Source: HXMU1428-3 sp965215715 (GTDB lineage Bacteria > Pseudomonadota > Alphaproteobacteria > Rhizobiales > HXMU1428-3). From it: 64,000 bases of DNA. Under the pieces are notes generated by a model. It was not told the origin of the DNA. It worked only from the letters and a program-made list of their open reading frames with translations, and made no database searches. Shown one piece after another: positions 25,590 through 34,866 of this stretch; the first letter of the stretch is position 1; every line of letters begins with the position of its first letter. Made by a program: the position numbers and the translations under genes. The DNA is taken from assembly GCA_965215715.1 (NCBI GenBank), contig OZ244129.1, positions 3,038,001 through 3,102,000 on the forward strand, read 5' to 3'.

Positions 25590-27530
25590 ATGTCGGAAAC
25601 AAATGTATTTGAAGTCTCAGCTGAGTGGCAGTCTCATGCTCATATTGACAATAAAAAGTATCTTGAAATGTATCAGGCCAGTGTTGAGACCCCTGATGAA
25701 TTTTGGGGAGAACAGGGCAAGCGGCTTGACTGGATTAAGCCTTACACAGTGGTAAAGAATACGTCTTATGACTATGACAATGTTTCAATTAAATGGTTTG
25801 AAGACGGAACGCTTAATGTTTGTGCCAATTGTGTTGACCGTCATTTAGAGACCCGGGGTGATCAGGTGGCCATTATCTGGGAAGGGGATGACCCGACCGA
25901 GGATGAACACATCACTTACAAACAATTGCATGAACGGGTGTGTAAATTTGCCAATGTGCTGAAAGCACAAGGTGTGGCCAAAGGGGACCGGGTGACCCTT
26001 TATTTGCCCATGATCCCTGAGGCGGCTTATGCGATGCTTGCCTGCACACGTATTGGTGCGGTGCATTCAATTGTGTTTGGTGGCTTTAGCCCTGATGCTT
26101 TGGCAGATCGGATTAGGGGTTGTGATAGTAAGCTTGTGATCACGGCTGATGAAGGTTTGCGCGGGGGGCGTAAAGTGCCTTTGAAAGCAAACGCTGACAA
26201 GGCGATTGGGAAAGTGGATCATGATGTCACCAACATTGTTGTGAAGCGCACAGGGGGCGACATTGAGTGGATTGACGGCCAGGATGTTTGGCTGCATGAA
26301 GAATTAGAAAAAGTTGACAGTGATTGCCCGCCAGAAGAAATGAATGCGGAAGATCCGTTGTTTATTCTTTATACTTCCGGTTCAACAGGGCAACCCAAAG
26401 GTGTTTTACACACAACGGGTGGCTATCTTGTTTATGCGGCAATGACCCATGAATATGTGTTTGATTATCATGATGGAGATATTTATTGGTGCACAGCTGA
26501 TGTGGGCTGGGTAACAGGCCATTCTTATATTGTTTACGGCCCGCTTGCTAATGGCGCGACAACCTTGATGTTTGAGGGTGTGCCCACTTACCCAACACCG
26601 AGCCGGTTTTGGCATGTGGTGGACAAGCACCGCGTCAATATTTTTTATACCGCACCAACGGCAATCCGTTCACTTATGGGAGCCGGTGATGATTTGGTGA
26701 AGCGTACAGACCGGTCCACTTTGCGGGTTTTGGGCTCTGTTGGTGAGCCGATTAATCCAGAGGCTTGGGATTGGTATTATAATGTTGTTGGTGAAGGGCG
26801 TTGCCCGATTGTTGACACCTGGTGGCAAACTGAGACGGGCGGGATTTTAATCACGCCGTTGCCAGGGGCCACAAATTTGAAACCTGGGTCTGCCACGCGC
26901 CCGTTCTTTGGCGTTAAGCCAGCTTTGGTTGATGGTGATGGTAATTTCTTGGATGGGGCAACGGATGGTAATCTGGTGATTACGGATAGTTGGCCTGGCC
27001 AGATGCGCACGGTTTATGGCGATCATGAGCGGTTTGTGCAAACTTATTTTGCAACCTATAAGGGCCTTTACTTTACCGGTGACGGCGCGCGCCGGGATGA
27101 AGATGGGTATTATTGGATTACTGGCCGGGTTGATGATGTGATTAACGTTTCTGGCCACCGGATGGGAACAGCGGAAGTGGAAAGCGCTTTGGTTGCTCAT
27201 GACAAAGTGTCTGAGGCAGCCGTTGTTGGTTATCCGCATGATGTGAAGGGGCAGGGCATTTATGCCTATGTCACTTTGATGGAAGGCCAAGACCCTACTG
27301 ATGAGCTTAGAAAAGAGCTTGTCACTTGGGTGCGCAAAGAAATTGGGCCGATCGCTTCGCCTGATCTTATTCAGTTTTCACCTGGCTTGCCCAAAACGCG
27401 CTCTGGCAAAATTATGCGCCGGATTTTGCGTAAGATTGCAGAAGATGATTTTGGCAATCTTGGTGATACTTCCACTTTGGCTGAGCCAGCAGTGGTTGAT
27501 GATTTGATTGAGAACCGGCAGAATAAGTAA
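25590..27530 (+). CDS. acs: acetate--CoA ligase (acetyl-CoA synthetase)
   Basis: Makes acetyl-CoA from acetate, ATP and CoA through acetyl-AMP in the cytoplasm. The 646 aa match the family: the ACAS N-terminal region (YLEMYQASVETPDEFWGEQG), the P-loop-like YTSGSTGQPKGVLHTTGGYL, VDTWWQTETGGILITPLPG, YFTGDGARRDEDGYYWITGR, and the C-terminal KTRSGKIMRRILRKIA, whose Lys is the usual regulatory acetylation site. The start follows GGGAAGGGAATAG. Single gene with a strong terminator. Confidence 0.98.
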   Translation: MSETNVFEVSAEWQSHAHIDNKKYLEMYQASVETPDEFWGEQGKRLDWIKPYTVVKNTSYDYDNVSIKWFEDGTLNVCANCVDRHLETRGDQVAIIWEGDDPTEDEHITYKQLHERVCKFANVLKAQGVAKGDRVTLYLPMIPEAAYAMLACTRIGAVHSIVFGGFSPDALADRIRGCDSKLVITADEGLRGGRKVPLKANADKAIGKVDHDVTNIVVKRTGGDIEWIDGQDVWLHEELEKVDSDCPPEEMNAEDPLFILYTSGSTGQPKGVLHTTGGYLVYAAMTHEYVFDYHDGDIYWCTADVGWVTGHSYIVYGPLANGATTLMFEGVPTYPTPSRFWHVVDKHRVNIFYTAPTAIRSLMGAGDDLVKRTDRSTLRVLGSVGEPINPEAWDWYYNVVGEGRCPIVDTWWQTETGGILITPLPGATNLKPGSATRPFFGVKPALVDGDGNFLDGATDGNLVITDSWPGQMRTVYGDHERFVQTYFATYKGLYFTGDGARRDEDGYYWITGRVDDVINVSGHRMGTAEVESALVAHDKVSEAAVVGYPHDVKGQGIYAYVTLMEGQDPTDELRKELVTWVRKEIGPIASPDLIQFSPGLPKTRSGKIMRRILRKIAEDDFGNLGDTSTLAEPAVVDDLIENRQNK

Positions 27531-27561
27531 CGTTTTGCTTTTCTTCTTTTTATTGGTTTAA

Positions 27562-27587
27562 GGGCGGGGTTTTTCCCCGCCCTTTTT
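27562..27587 (+). terminator. Rho-independent terminator of acs
   Basis: An 8-bp GC stem GGGCGGGG/CCCCGCCC with a TTTTT loop, followed by TTTTTATATTT. Confidence 0.95.
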
Positions 27588-27744
27588 ATATTTGGGGGAT
27601 TGGTTGTACGGTCTGCCATAGCCTTTAGAAGAACAAAAACCAAGAATTAAGTATTATTGCTGTCAAAAAATTAATTATAATACATTGGCCACAGGTGGGG
27701 TTGGCTGGATTAAATTATGAAAATTGGTATCGGGAGACGTTCTT

Positions 27745-28275
27745 ATGTTTAAGAAAATTTTGATTGGCCTTTTGCTGCTTATCGCGGTTTTTTGTGCCTA
27801 TGTTGCAATGCTGCCCTCTGATTATCGTATTGAGAGATCATTGAAAATTGATGGAAAACCAGATCAGGTCTTTGCGCAAGTTAATGACCTTCGTAAATTT
27901 AATGAGTGGTCCCCTTGGGCCAAGCTTGACCCTAATTCTAAGGCTGAGTTTAGCGGGGCTGAACAGGGTGAAGGGGCGGCTTTTAGTTGGGCTGGCAATA
28001 GTGAAGTGGGTAAGGGGAAGATGACCATTATTGAAAGTCGCCCTGATGAGCGGATCGCCATGAAAATGGATTTTAAAGAGCCGATGGAGGATACCGCTAC
28101 TGTTGAATTTTTGTTTAAACCGGATGGTGAAAGCACAGATGTTACTTGGGCTATTTTTGGACAAGATAGTTTTATGGAGAAAGCCATTTGTGTGTTTTTG
28201 GACCGGGATAAGATGGTGGGGGATATGTTTAACAAAGGTCTTACCAATTTGAAGGCTTCGGTTGAACAGCCGTGA
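27745..28275 (+). CDS. SRPBCC family protein (polyketide cyclase/START-like)
   Basis: A 176-aa protein. A single N-terminal hydrophobic helix (KKILIGLLLLIAVFCAYVA) anchors it to the membrane or serves as a signal. A helix-grip domain follows: YRIERSLKIDGKPDQVFAQV, then DLRKFNEWSPWAKLDP, a motif typical of membrane-anchored SRPBCC proteins, and VTWAIFGQDSFMEKAI. It probably binds a hydrophobic ligand; none can be named. ATG at 27745 has GGGAGA seven bases upstream. Not clearly in an operon. Confidence 0.85.
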   Translation: MFKKILIGLLLLIAVFCAYVAMLPSDYRIERSLKIDGKPDQVFAQVNDLRKFNEWSPWAKLDPNSKAEFSGAEQGEGAAFSWAGNSEVGKGKMTIIESRPDERIAMKMDFKEPMEDTATVEFLFKPDGESTDVTWAIFGQDSFMEKAICVFLDRDKMVGDMFNKGLTNLKASVEQP

Positions 28276-28406
28276 GGCTTATATAGATAGATACTATCTC
28301 TTTATGCCGACAGAATGGTTGCTGAATTTTTTGATTATAACTTTCCTTGATCGTAAATATCAAAGATCGAAATTATCAAAAATTTTAGGGGATTATATCT
28401 TTTAAC

Positions 28407-28421
28407 CGAATTCTGAATTCG
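28407..28421. promoter_or_regulatory. palindrome upstream of the MDR oxidoreductase gene
   Basis: CGAATTC-T-GAATTCG is a perfect 7-bp inverted repeat with a one-base centre. A TTGACT hexamer starts about 12 bases downstream at 28433. It could be an operator of the oxidoreductase gene; inference only. Confidence 0.3.
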
Positions 28422-28557
28422 TCTCTATTTCATTGACTTCGTAACTAAAAATTATAGCTTTGCTCAAAATCAATTATTTACCCGGCCAATGGATAGCCAA
28501 TGATTTCAAAAAATGAATAAATAACAAAAGTTTTAAGAGAGGAAAGAGAGAAGAAAG

Positions 28558-29559
28558 ATGACCAAGGTAGCAAGATTAATGGAGATCGAGGGACCACAAG
28601 CCCTGAAGATCGTTGAGGAAGAGATTCCAACGCCCGGTCCTGGTGAGGTGCTGATCAAAAATCACACTATGGGTCTTAACCGTGCTGAACACATGTTTAT
28701 GAATAATCTTTATTTGGCGACACCGCCTGTGCCGGCGCGTGTTGGCGTGGAATCTGCAGGGGTCATTGAGGCTGTTGGTGAGGGTGTTACAGATTTTAAG
28801 GTTGGTCAGGAGGTTTGTGTTACGCCTAATTTGGAGATGGATAAATACGGTGTCATTGGTGAACATTGTGTGGTGCCAGCCTATGCCCTTATGAACAAAC
28901 CTGAGAATTTAAGCTGGGAGGAGGCCTCCTCTGTGTGGATGGCATATCCAACTGCTTATGGTGGGTTGGTTTTTTCAGGCGGGCTAAAGCAGGGGGCTGG
29001 ACAGGTCGTTTTAATTTCAGCTGCGAGTTCTTCTGTTGGCCAACCAGCCATTCAGATTGCCAAATCTTTTGGCGCGACAGTTATTGCCACGAGCCGTACA
29101 CTGGAAAAAGCAGGCCCGTTCAAAGACGCTGGCGCCGATCATGTGATTGCAACTTCTGACGAAGACTGGCCGCAAAAAGTGTTGGAAATTACAGGCGGCA
29201 AAGGTTTTGATATCGCTTTTGATCCTATCGCTGGTGCGTTTACCAATCAGCTGGGAGAGGCGGCCGCTGAGGATGCAACCATCGTGACTTACGGTGTGCT
29301 CTCTATGGAGGAGCACAATCCGCTGCCTATTTTCCCGATGCTGTTAAAGCGGGTTAAAATGACTGGCTTTCACCTTATTTTCCATATGTGGCACCTTCCT
29401 GAAAGATGGGAAGAGGTGAAGGCGCATATTATACCTAAACTGGAAGATGGTACCTATAAGCCACTGATCGCGAAAACGTTCAGTCTTGATGAGGTGGTAG
29501 ATGCCTACGCCTTTATGGAGGGAGGCACCCAGCAAGGTAAAATCATTATAAAAGCTTAG
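28558..29559 (+). CDS. zinc-type MDR superfamily oxidoreductase
   Basis: A 333-aa medium-chain dehydrogenase/reductase. The N-terminal GroES-like domain has GPGEVLIKNHTMGLNRAEHM and ARVGVESAGVIEAVGEGVTD. The Rossmann domain has a nucleotide loop of the quinone-reductase type (VVLISAASSSVGQPAIQIAK). The four structural-zinc cysteines of classical alcohol dehydrogenases are absent, so NADPH:quinone-reductase-like chemistry on an enone or quinone is likelier than alcohol oxidation. The ATG follows an AG-rich ribosome site (GAGAGGAAAGAGAG). Ends at a strong terminator. Confidence 0.88.
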   Translation: MTKVARLMEIEGPQALKIVEEEIPTPGPGEVLIKNHTMGLNRAEHMFMNNLYLATPPVPARVGVESAGVIEAVGEGVTDFKVGQEVCVTPNLEMDKYGVIGEHCVVPAYALMNKPENLSWEEASSVWMAYPTAYGGLVFSGGLKQGAGQVVLISAASSSVGQPAIQIAKSFGATVIATSRTLEKAGPFKDAGADHVIATSDEDWPQKVLEITGGKGFDIAFDPIAGAFTNQLGEAAAEDATIVTYGVLSMEEHNPLPIFPMLLKRVKMTGFHLIFHMWHLPERWEEVKAHIIPKLEDGTYKPLIAKTFSLDEVVDAYAFMEGGTQQGKIIIKA

Positions 29560-29659
29560 TGCCGCTGATTGTGTGAGAGCCCCTTTTATTAATTCGTGCA
29601 AAAACTATTTTGCATACGGTTTTTTATGACTGTGAGGGGATGGAGAATAGAGATGGAAA

Positions 29660-29695
29660 CCCTACTGATCTTTTTCAAGATCAGTAGGGTTTTTT
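29660..29695 (+). terminator. Rho-independent terminator of the MDR gene
   Basis: A 13-bp perfect stem CCCTACTGATCTT/AAGATCAGTAGGG with a 4-base loop and TTTTTT on the plus strand. It lies between convergent genes and may also act on the minus strand. Confidence 0.93.
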
Positions 29696-29700
29696 CGTGA

Positions 29701-30603
29701 TTAAAAGACTTTGTTACAGGCTCTTGATGGGCACAGATATGTTGTGCCGTGGCCAACAGCGCCGCCAGCTCCTAGACTGCCGATACCGATGCCAACAGAG
29801 ACGCCTTTGATAAGAAATGTTCTTTTGTCATACCAGAGTACAACGCCGACACCTGAGCCGACATCAAAGTTACCGATGGCAGCATAGAGTGATCCGTCAA
29901 TGTTATTTGGGTTGTCCGTAAAAGCTGACATCACCAAATCATTTCCAACACCTAAGATAATGCCGCCAAAGTAAGTTTTAGAAACATAAAGAGGTGTATG
30001 CCCTCTTCCGCTAACTGGGGTTGCAACACCTGTTTCGCGCCCGTATCCACCAGCAACAGAGATTGATGATTGGACGCCGACAGCGAGTGTTCTAAAGCCG
30101 GCTTTTTGTAAAGCGATGCGAACGGCTCTTGTTTGCATGTCTTGGATAACATTTCTAATTCTATTTGGATTTTTTGATTTTAACGCCGCTTTTAAGCGCC
30201 GGATCATTTGCTTGTTACCCACTCTTTTTAGGGTATTGGCAATTGTTATGATCATTGGTTTGAAACGTTGAGCACGAACTTTTGCATCTTTCAGTAATTT
30301 CTTTTTCGCTGATGGTTTTGGCTTAATGCATTTGCCCAGTTTCCATTTTAAGCCTCTTTTACAAGCTTTGCCCTTTTTGGTAATGGGGCATGCTCTTTGA
30401 TTTTGACCTCCGCAAGGGCGGCACTTGCCCCTTACAGTGGTGAGCCAGCTTTTGCATCTGCCTCCTTTTTTAAAGATAGGGCAAGCTTTTTGGTTCAGGC
30501 CCCCACAGGCAGCTTGGGCAGGTGTGATTGTGGTGAATGATGTTGCGAAGCAAACCACAAGAAGTGCGATTTGAGCTTTTAAAATTTTTGATAACTTGGT
30601 CAT
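29701..30603 (-). CDS. secreted protein with two Cys-rich repeats and Gly-rich C-terminal domain
   Basis: A 300-aa protein, no named family recognised. A signal peptide (1-31) is followed by two tandem repeats with identical cysteine spacing C-x7-C-x8-C-x10-C (Cys 33/41/50/61 and 64/72/81/92). The repeats begin CGGLNQKACPIFKKG and CGGQNQRACPITKKG. A very basic helical region (95-170) comes next, then a glycine-rich beta domain (about 172-285; SISVAGGYGRETGV, GSGVGVVLWYDKRTF, VSVGIGIGSLGAGGAVG) that recalls lipid-binding SYLF folds only loosely. The C-terminus has two further cysteines (YLCPSRACNKVF). Export to the periplasm or outside is inferred; each repeat probably holds two disulfides. 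Confidence 0.75.
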   Translation of the reverse strand: MTKLSKILKAQIALLVVCFATSFTTITPAQAACGGLNQKACPIFKKGGRCKSWLTTVRGKCRPCGGQNQRACPITKKGKACKRGLKWKLGKCIKPKPSAKKKLLKDAKVRAQRFKPMIITIANTLKRVGNKQMIRRLKAALKSKNPNRIRNVIQDMQTRAVRIALQKAGFRTLAVGVQSSISVAGGYGRETGVATPVSGRGHTPLYVSKTYFGGIILGVGNDLVMSAFTDNPNNIDGSLYAAIGNFDVGSGVGVVLWYDKRTFLIKGVSVGIGIGSLGAGGAVGHGTTYLCPSRACNKVF

Positions 30604-30870
30604 GGTTTTGGTCCCTTGTTTTGCGTCTGGGGAAAAACTATGGCTGGGTCCATGAATGGAAAATGAATGTTTGGCTTTGTTAGCTCAACATGAATTATTC
30701 TTAATGATAAGTTGATGGAATGTTCTGGTTTTGATGATTTTTTATATTTAATTCATAGGTTTGGGGGCTTCTTTTTTGTTGCGACACTTATAAAGCCAAG
30801 GTGTTATGCATCTCCAATTTTTGCCATAAGCACTTTATAAAGTGATGGGCAAGAAGCGGAGTGATTGCTT

Positions 30871-31470
30871 ATGACGAATGCCAAAACTTTTCAGATAACC
30901 AATGGCTTTGAAGCTGATCAGAAAGAAAGAGTGGTGGAGCTTTTCTGGGAGGCTTTTAAGGATAAGCTTTATCTTGTTATGCAGCCTGAGGACAAGGCGC
31001 TTGGCTTTTTAAACGCCGTTGTTGATCCTGATCATGCGATTTGCGCTGTTGCTTTGGATGGGACAGTGATTGGTGTTGCCGGGTTTAAGACAAAAGCAGG
31101 GTCTTTTATCGGGGGGTCTTTAGCTGATGTTTGCAAGTGTTATGGTGTTTTTGGTGGGCTTTGGCGGGCGGCAACTTTGCTGTTGCTGGAAAGGTCACTT
31201 GAGGCAGACACGTTATTGATGGATGGTATTTTTGTTAGCCCTGAGGCGCGTGGGCGCGGCGTTGGTACAGCTCTTTTGTCCGCGATAAAGGCTGAGGCAC
31301 AGTTTCGTGGGTGTGAGCATGTTCGATTGGATGTGATTGATACCAACCCAAGAGCGCGTGCGCTTTATCTGGGCCAGGGCTTTCAGCCTGGGGCGACCTC
31401 TGATCTCGGCCCGCTTCGTCATGTTTTTGGTTTTGAGAGAGCGACGACCATGACTTTTCAGGTTACGTGA
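30871..31470 (+). CDS. GNAT family N-acetyltransferase
   Basis: A 199-aa acetyl-CoA-dependent acetyltransferase. The acetyl-CoA loop lies in GIFVSPEARGRGVGTALLSA, preceded by the beta4 strand, and followed by HVRLDVIDTNPRARALYLGQ with the usual Asn-Ala-Leu-Tyr-type segment. The acceptor substrate cannot be inferred. ATG at 30871 is used; a TTG two codons upstream is less likely. It is divergent from the Cys-repeat gene. Confidence 0.87.
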   Translation: MTNAKTFQITNGFEADQKERVVELFWEAFKDKLYLVMQPEDKALGFLNAVVDPDHAICAVALDGTVIGVAGFKTKAGSFIGGSLADVCKCYGVFGGLWRAATLLLLERSLEADTLLMDGIFVSPEARGRGVGTALLSAIKAEAQFRGCEHVRLDVIDTNPRARALYLGQGFQPGATSDLGPLRHVFGFERATTMTFQVT

Positions 31471-31776
31471 GTGTATCTGGTGAGTTTTATGTAAGTTTTT
31501 TTCAGATCCATTTAAGATTAAAAATTATAGCTTGCCTTATTGTTTTAACCTTGTTGTTAAATATAGAGCAACGAAGTGTTCAAGCATCTTAATAGGCATT
31601 TTGTTGTTCGCCAGTTTCTTATTCTCTCATGGATTTGATATGTGATTTATCTTTCTAAAGGGGGGTGGTTGAGGCTTTAGTTTATGGGATGCTCTGGTAA
31701 CTTGCAATTTACAATATACCCTGCTTGTGGTATTTTTTCCGGGGCTTGTTACACATAAAAACTTCAAAGGTTCGTC
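31471..31776. other. intergenic region upstream of the DUF1800 gene
   Basis: About 300 AT-rich bases with no gene, terminator or repeat that I can recognise. Presumably contains the promoter of the DUF1800-DUF1501 operon. Confidence 0.4.
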
Positions 31777-33600
31777 ATGAAGATTTTTCCAAATTTTCCA
31801 ATATTTGCGATTGCTTTGTTCAGTGTTATTGGGAGTGTAGCTGATGCTAACCCTTCTAAAGAAAGTTCCTGGGCAGGCGATATCACGCCGATTGCAAAAT
31901 CTGATTGGAACAAACAACGGGCTGCTCATTTGCTTGAACGGGCCGGTTTTGGTGGCACCCCTGCAGAGATTGATGAATTTGCCAAGCTTGACCCAAAAAC
32001 GGCTGTGCGTCGTCTTGTTTATTTTGAAGGTGCGCCAAAAGAACAGCTTCCTCCTTTTGATCATTCTGGTGTTCACGATCCGGGACTGGAACCCTTTCCC
32101 CCAAGCCGACCGGCGACAACAAACCTTGCCAGCAAGAATGGTGAAGCTTTAGGTGTTAAGGTCAAGGCATCGGGCAATCGGCGTTTGCAGCCGGTTGTAA
32201 ATCGTTTCTTTTATTGGTTGCGGGCTAGCCGACTTGAAACAGATCGGGTGTCCTACTGGTGGAGCAATCGGATGTTACGCTCGCCGCGCCCTTTGAAGGA
32301 AAAGATGGCCCTTTTCTGGCATGGTCATTTTGCTGTCAATGAGAGTAAAGTTCGCGATTACCGCAAGCATCTACAGCTTTTGCAAGTCTTTCATCAATAT
32401 GGACTTGGCGATTTTCGAGAGTTGTTGATTACAACAGCAAAGAGCCCAGCGATGCTTTCATTTTTGGATGCTGGGGTAAATGTTAAAGGTGCGCCGAATG
32501 AGAACTTTGCTCGCGAGATCATGGAATTGTTTACGCTCGGGGTTGGCCATTATTCAGAAAAAGACATTCGTGAGGCCGCGCGGGCATTTACGGGGTGGTA
32601 CTATAATGACCTTAAATTTGTAGCAAGAGACGATAAGCATGATAAAGGAAATAAAACGGTTTTGGGGCAAACCGGAAATTTCAGCGGCGAGGATATTATT
32701 GACATCTTGTTAGAGCAACCCGCCGATGAGTACATTACGGCAAAACTTTATCGTTATTTTGTTAATGATAATCCTTCACAAGATGTAACGAAAAAACTCG
32801 CCAGTGTTCTTCGCAAGAATAATTATAACATCGGCGCCCTTATGGAAACAATTTTTCTGTCAAGGGATTTTTATAGCCCTAAAAGTGTCGGTTCGATTAT
32901 TAAGAGCCCTGTGCAACTTGTGGTGAGCACCTATCGTAAGTTGGAACTGAGCCAAGTTCCAGGAGTGCCAGATTTTAATAGTGCAACACGCGATCTAGGC
33001 CAGCACCTGTTTAATCCACCAACTGTTGCTGGTTGGGCCCAGGGACGGGCCTGGATCACGCCTAGCCTTTTGGTTGCACGCAAGAACTTTGCTTATGATG
33101 TCATCTTCCCAGACATCAATTTCGTCCCTCATGATCGTTACCCGCGTGATCCGTTAATACGCTCAGTATCAAAACGGCTGGCGGCTGGTGCGGTTATCTC
33201 TAAGGCGACAAATCCTCCTGGTGTTGAAGATAAAGATAATATGTCGATGGCCAATCTGATGGCGGATATGGATCAAGATTTTAACACACGTTACGGGAGC
33301 TATCGCGGTTGGCAGATGGCGCTTGAGAAGGTCAAGCCGATACCGCGTCATACAGCTGCTTTGGACCTTGCTGGGATTGTTAAGCAAGAGAAGTTGATGA
33401 GCGCGGAGGACATTGTTGATCACTTTCTCTTGCGGTTGATGAGTGTGCGCGCGACAAGTGAACAGCGCAATTCCTTGATTAAAGGATTTAAAAGGGACTT
33501 GGGCACAGATAATATTGAGGCGGCGCGCAGTTATATCGAAGATCCGCTTCGGGCGTTGGTGCACAGGATTATGAGTTTACCGGAATATCAGCTGGGTTGA
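31777..33600 (+). CDS. DUF1800 domain-containing exported protein
   Basis: A 607-aa protein with a signal peptide (MKIFPNFPIFAIALFSVIGS) and the full DUF1800 pattern: AAHLLERAGFGGTPAEIDEF, VSYWWSNRMLRSPRPLKEKM, ALFWHGHFAVNESKVRDY, GAPNENFAREIMELFTLGVG and FNPPTVAGWAQGRAWITPSL. Function is unproven; the family always travels with a DUF1501 gene, as here (48 bases downstream), and is presumed periplasmic or surface-associated. It is helical and has no known catalytic motif. Confidence 0.93.
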   Translation: MKIFPNFPIFAIALFSVIGSVADANPSKESSWAGDITPIAKSDWNKQRAAHLLERAGFGGTPAEIDEFAKLDPKTAVRRLVYFEGAPKEQLPPFDHSGVHDPGLEPFPPSRPATTNLASKNGEALGVKVKASGNRRLQPVVNRFFYWLRASRLETDRVSYWWSNRMLRSPRPLKEKMALFWHGHFAVNESKVRDYRKHLQLLQVFHQYGLGDFRELLITTAKSPAMLSFLDAGVNVKGAPNENFAREIMELFTLGVGHYSEKDIREAARAFTGWYYNDLKFVARDDKHDKGNKTVLGQTGNFSGEDIIDILLEQPADEYITAKLYRYFVNDNPSQDVTKKLASVLRKNNYNIGALMETIFLSRDFYSPKSVGSIIKSPVQLVVSTYRKLELSQVPGVPDFNSATRDLGQHLFNPPTVAGWAQGRAWITPSLLVARKNFAYDVIFPDINFVPHDRYPRDPLIRSVSKRLAAGAVISKATNPPGVEDKDNMSMANLMADMDQDFNTRYGSYRGWQMALEKVKPIPRHTAALDLAGIVKQEKLMSAEDIVDHFLLRLMSVRATSEQRNSLIKGFKRDLGTDNIEAARSYIEDPLRALVHRIMSLPEYQLG

Positions 33601-33648
33601 TCGCTCAGCTTTTGGGACAAATCAAGGCCTTCATCTATGGAGAATGAT

Positions 33649-34857
33649 ATGAGACATAAGGATAGCTTTGATACTCAACGTCGTAACTTGTTGCGACTTG
33701 GTGCTTATGGTGGTGTTTATGGGTTGCTAGCTCCTTTCATGGGGGGGTTCGCTTTTGCGCGAGAAATGCTTGCGGAAAACCGAATTCTCGTTGTTTTGGA
33801 GCTTTCGGGAGGCAATGATGGGCTTAACACGGTCGTCCCGTTCCGGAATGACGATTATTACAAGCTGCGTCCCAAGCTCGCGCTTAAAGAAAATACATTG
33901 CGCAAGATTGATGATGATTATGGCTTCAACACCCACATGGCTGGCCTTGAGAAGCTTTACAAGGATGGCCGCATGGCGATCATACACGGAGTGGGTTATC
34001 CGCAACCGTCTTTCTCGCACTTTAACTCTATGGCTTTTTGGCATACAGCCGCCCCTAATAGCGGTGAGCCTTACGGTTGGGTTGGGCGGCTTGCCGATGT
34101 GTTGCTGCCCAAAGGAACGCCGCATGCCATTGTGAATGTTGATGCGACACAATCTCTTGCCGTGAGAAGCCGGCATCATGTGCCGGTTGTGTTTGACGAC
34201 CCGACCCGCTTTTCCCCCAAGGGTTCACCTTTTGAAGCTGAATTTGCTGATAGCGGCGAGGCACAGAATGCGTCACAGAGTTTCTTGCGCGATATTGCCC
34301 GCAGTGCAAAGGAGGCTTCAGCGAAAGTGGGAGAGGCTTGGGAGAAATATAACTCTTCTATCGACTATGGTTTGGTCAATCTGGATTTGCCGAAGATTGC
34401 CTCTCTTATAGAAGCGCGCATGCCAACACGTCTTTATTACACGTCGTTCCGCAACAATGCTTTTGACACCCATGTCTCGCAATCAAACCTTCACTCTAGA
34501 TTACTTACCTATTTTTCTGATGCTGTTTATGCTTTCATTCAAGATATGGAGCGTATTGGCCGTGCAGATGATGTCATGGTTTTGGTTTTCAGTGAATTTG
34601 GACGACGGGCGGCGGAAAACGCGAACCTGGGCACTGACCATGGCACAGCCAATGTCATGTTTGCTCTTGGCAACGGCGTTAAGGGAGGGCATTTTGGCAC
34701 ACCGTCCAACCTTGTAGAACTTGATGAAACAGATAACCTCATTCACACCACAGACTTTCGGCAGGTGATCGCGAGTGTTATCGAAGATTGGTTGCAATAT
34801 CCGAATGCTCAAGATGTTTTAAACGGAAAATACGAGAAACTCGGTATCATCAGTTAG
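33649..34857 (+). CDS. DUF1501 domain-containing protein, Tat-type signal
   Basis: A 402-aa protein of the alkaline phosphatase/sulfatase-like DUF1501 family. The N-terminus has a twin-arginine-like signal (QRRNLLRLGAYGGVYGLLAP). LVVLELSGGNDGLNTVVPFR opens the domain, with HGVGYPQPSFSHFNSMAFWH and FSEFGRRAAENANLGTDHGT as the metal-site-like motifs. The start at 33649 has GGAG six bases upstream, inside the longer reading frame. Presumed partner of the DUF1800 protein, both exported; the Tat signal suggests folding with a cofactor or metal before export. Activity unknown. Confidence 0.93.
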   Translation: MRHKDSFDTQRRNLLRLGAYGGVYGLLAPFMGGFAFAREMLAENRILVVLELSGGNDGLNTVVPFRNDDYYKLRPKLALKENTLRKIDDDYGFNTHMAGLEKLYKDGRMAIIHGVGYPQPSFSHFNSMAFWHTAAPNSGEPYGWVGRLADVLLPKGTPHAIVNVDATQSLAVRSRHHVPVVFDDPTRFSPKGSPFEAEFADSGEAQNASQSFLRDIARSAKEASAKVGEAWEKYNSSIDYGLVNLDLPKIASLIEARMPTRLYYTSFRNNAFDTHVSQSNLHSRLLTYFSDAVYAFIQDMERIGRADDVMVLVFSEFGRRAAENANLGTDHGTANVMFALGNGVKGGHFGTPSNLVELDETDNLIHTTDFRQVIASVIEDWLQYPNAQDVLNGKYEKLGIIS

Positions 34858-34866
34858 AGCTATTTT

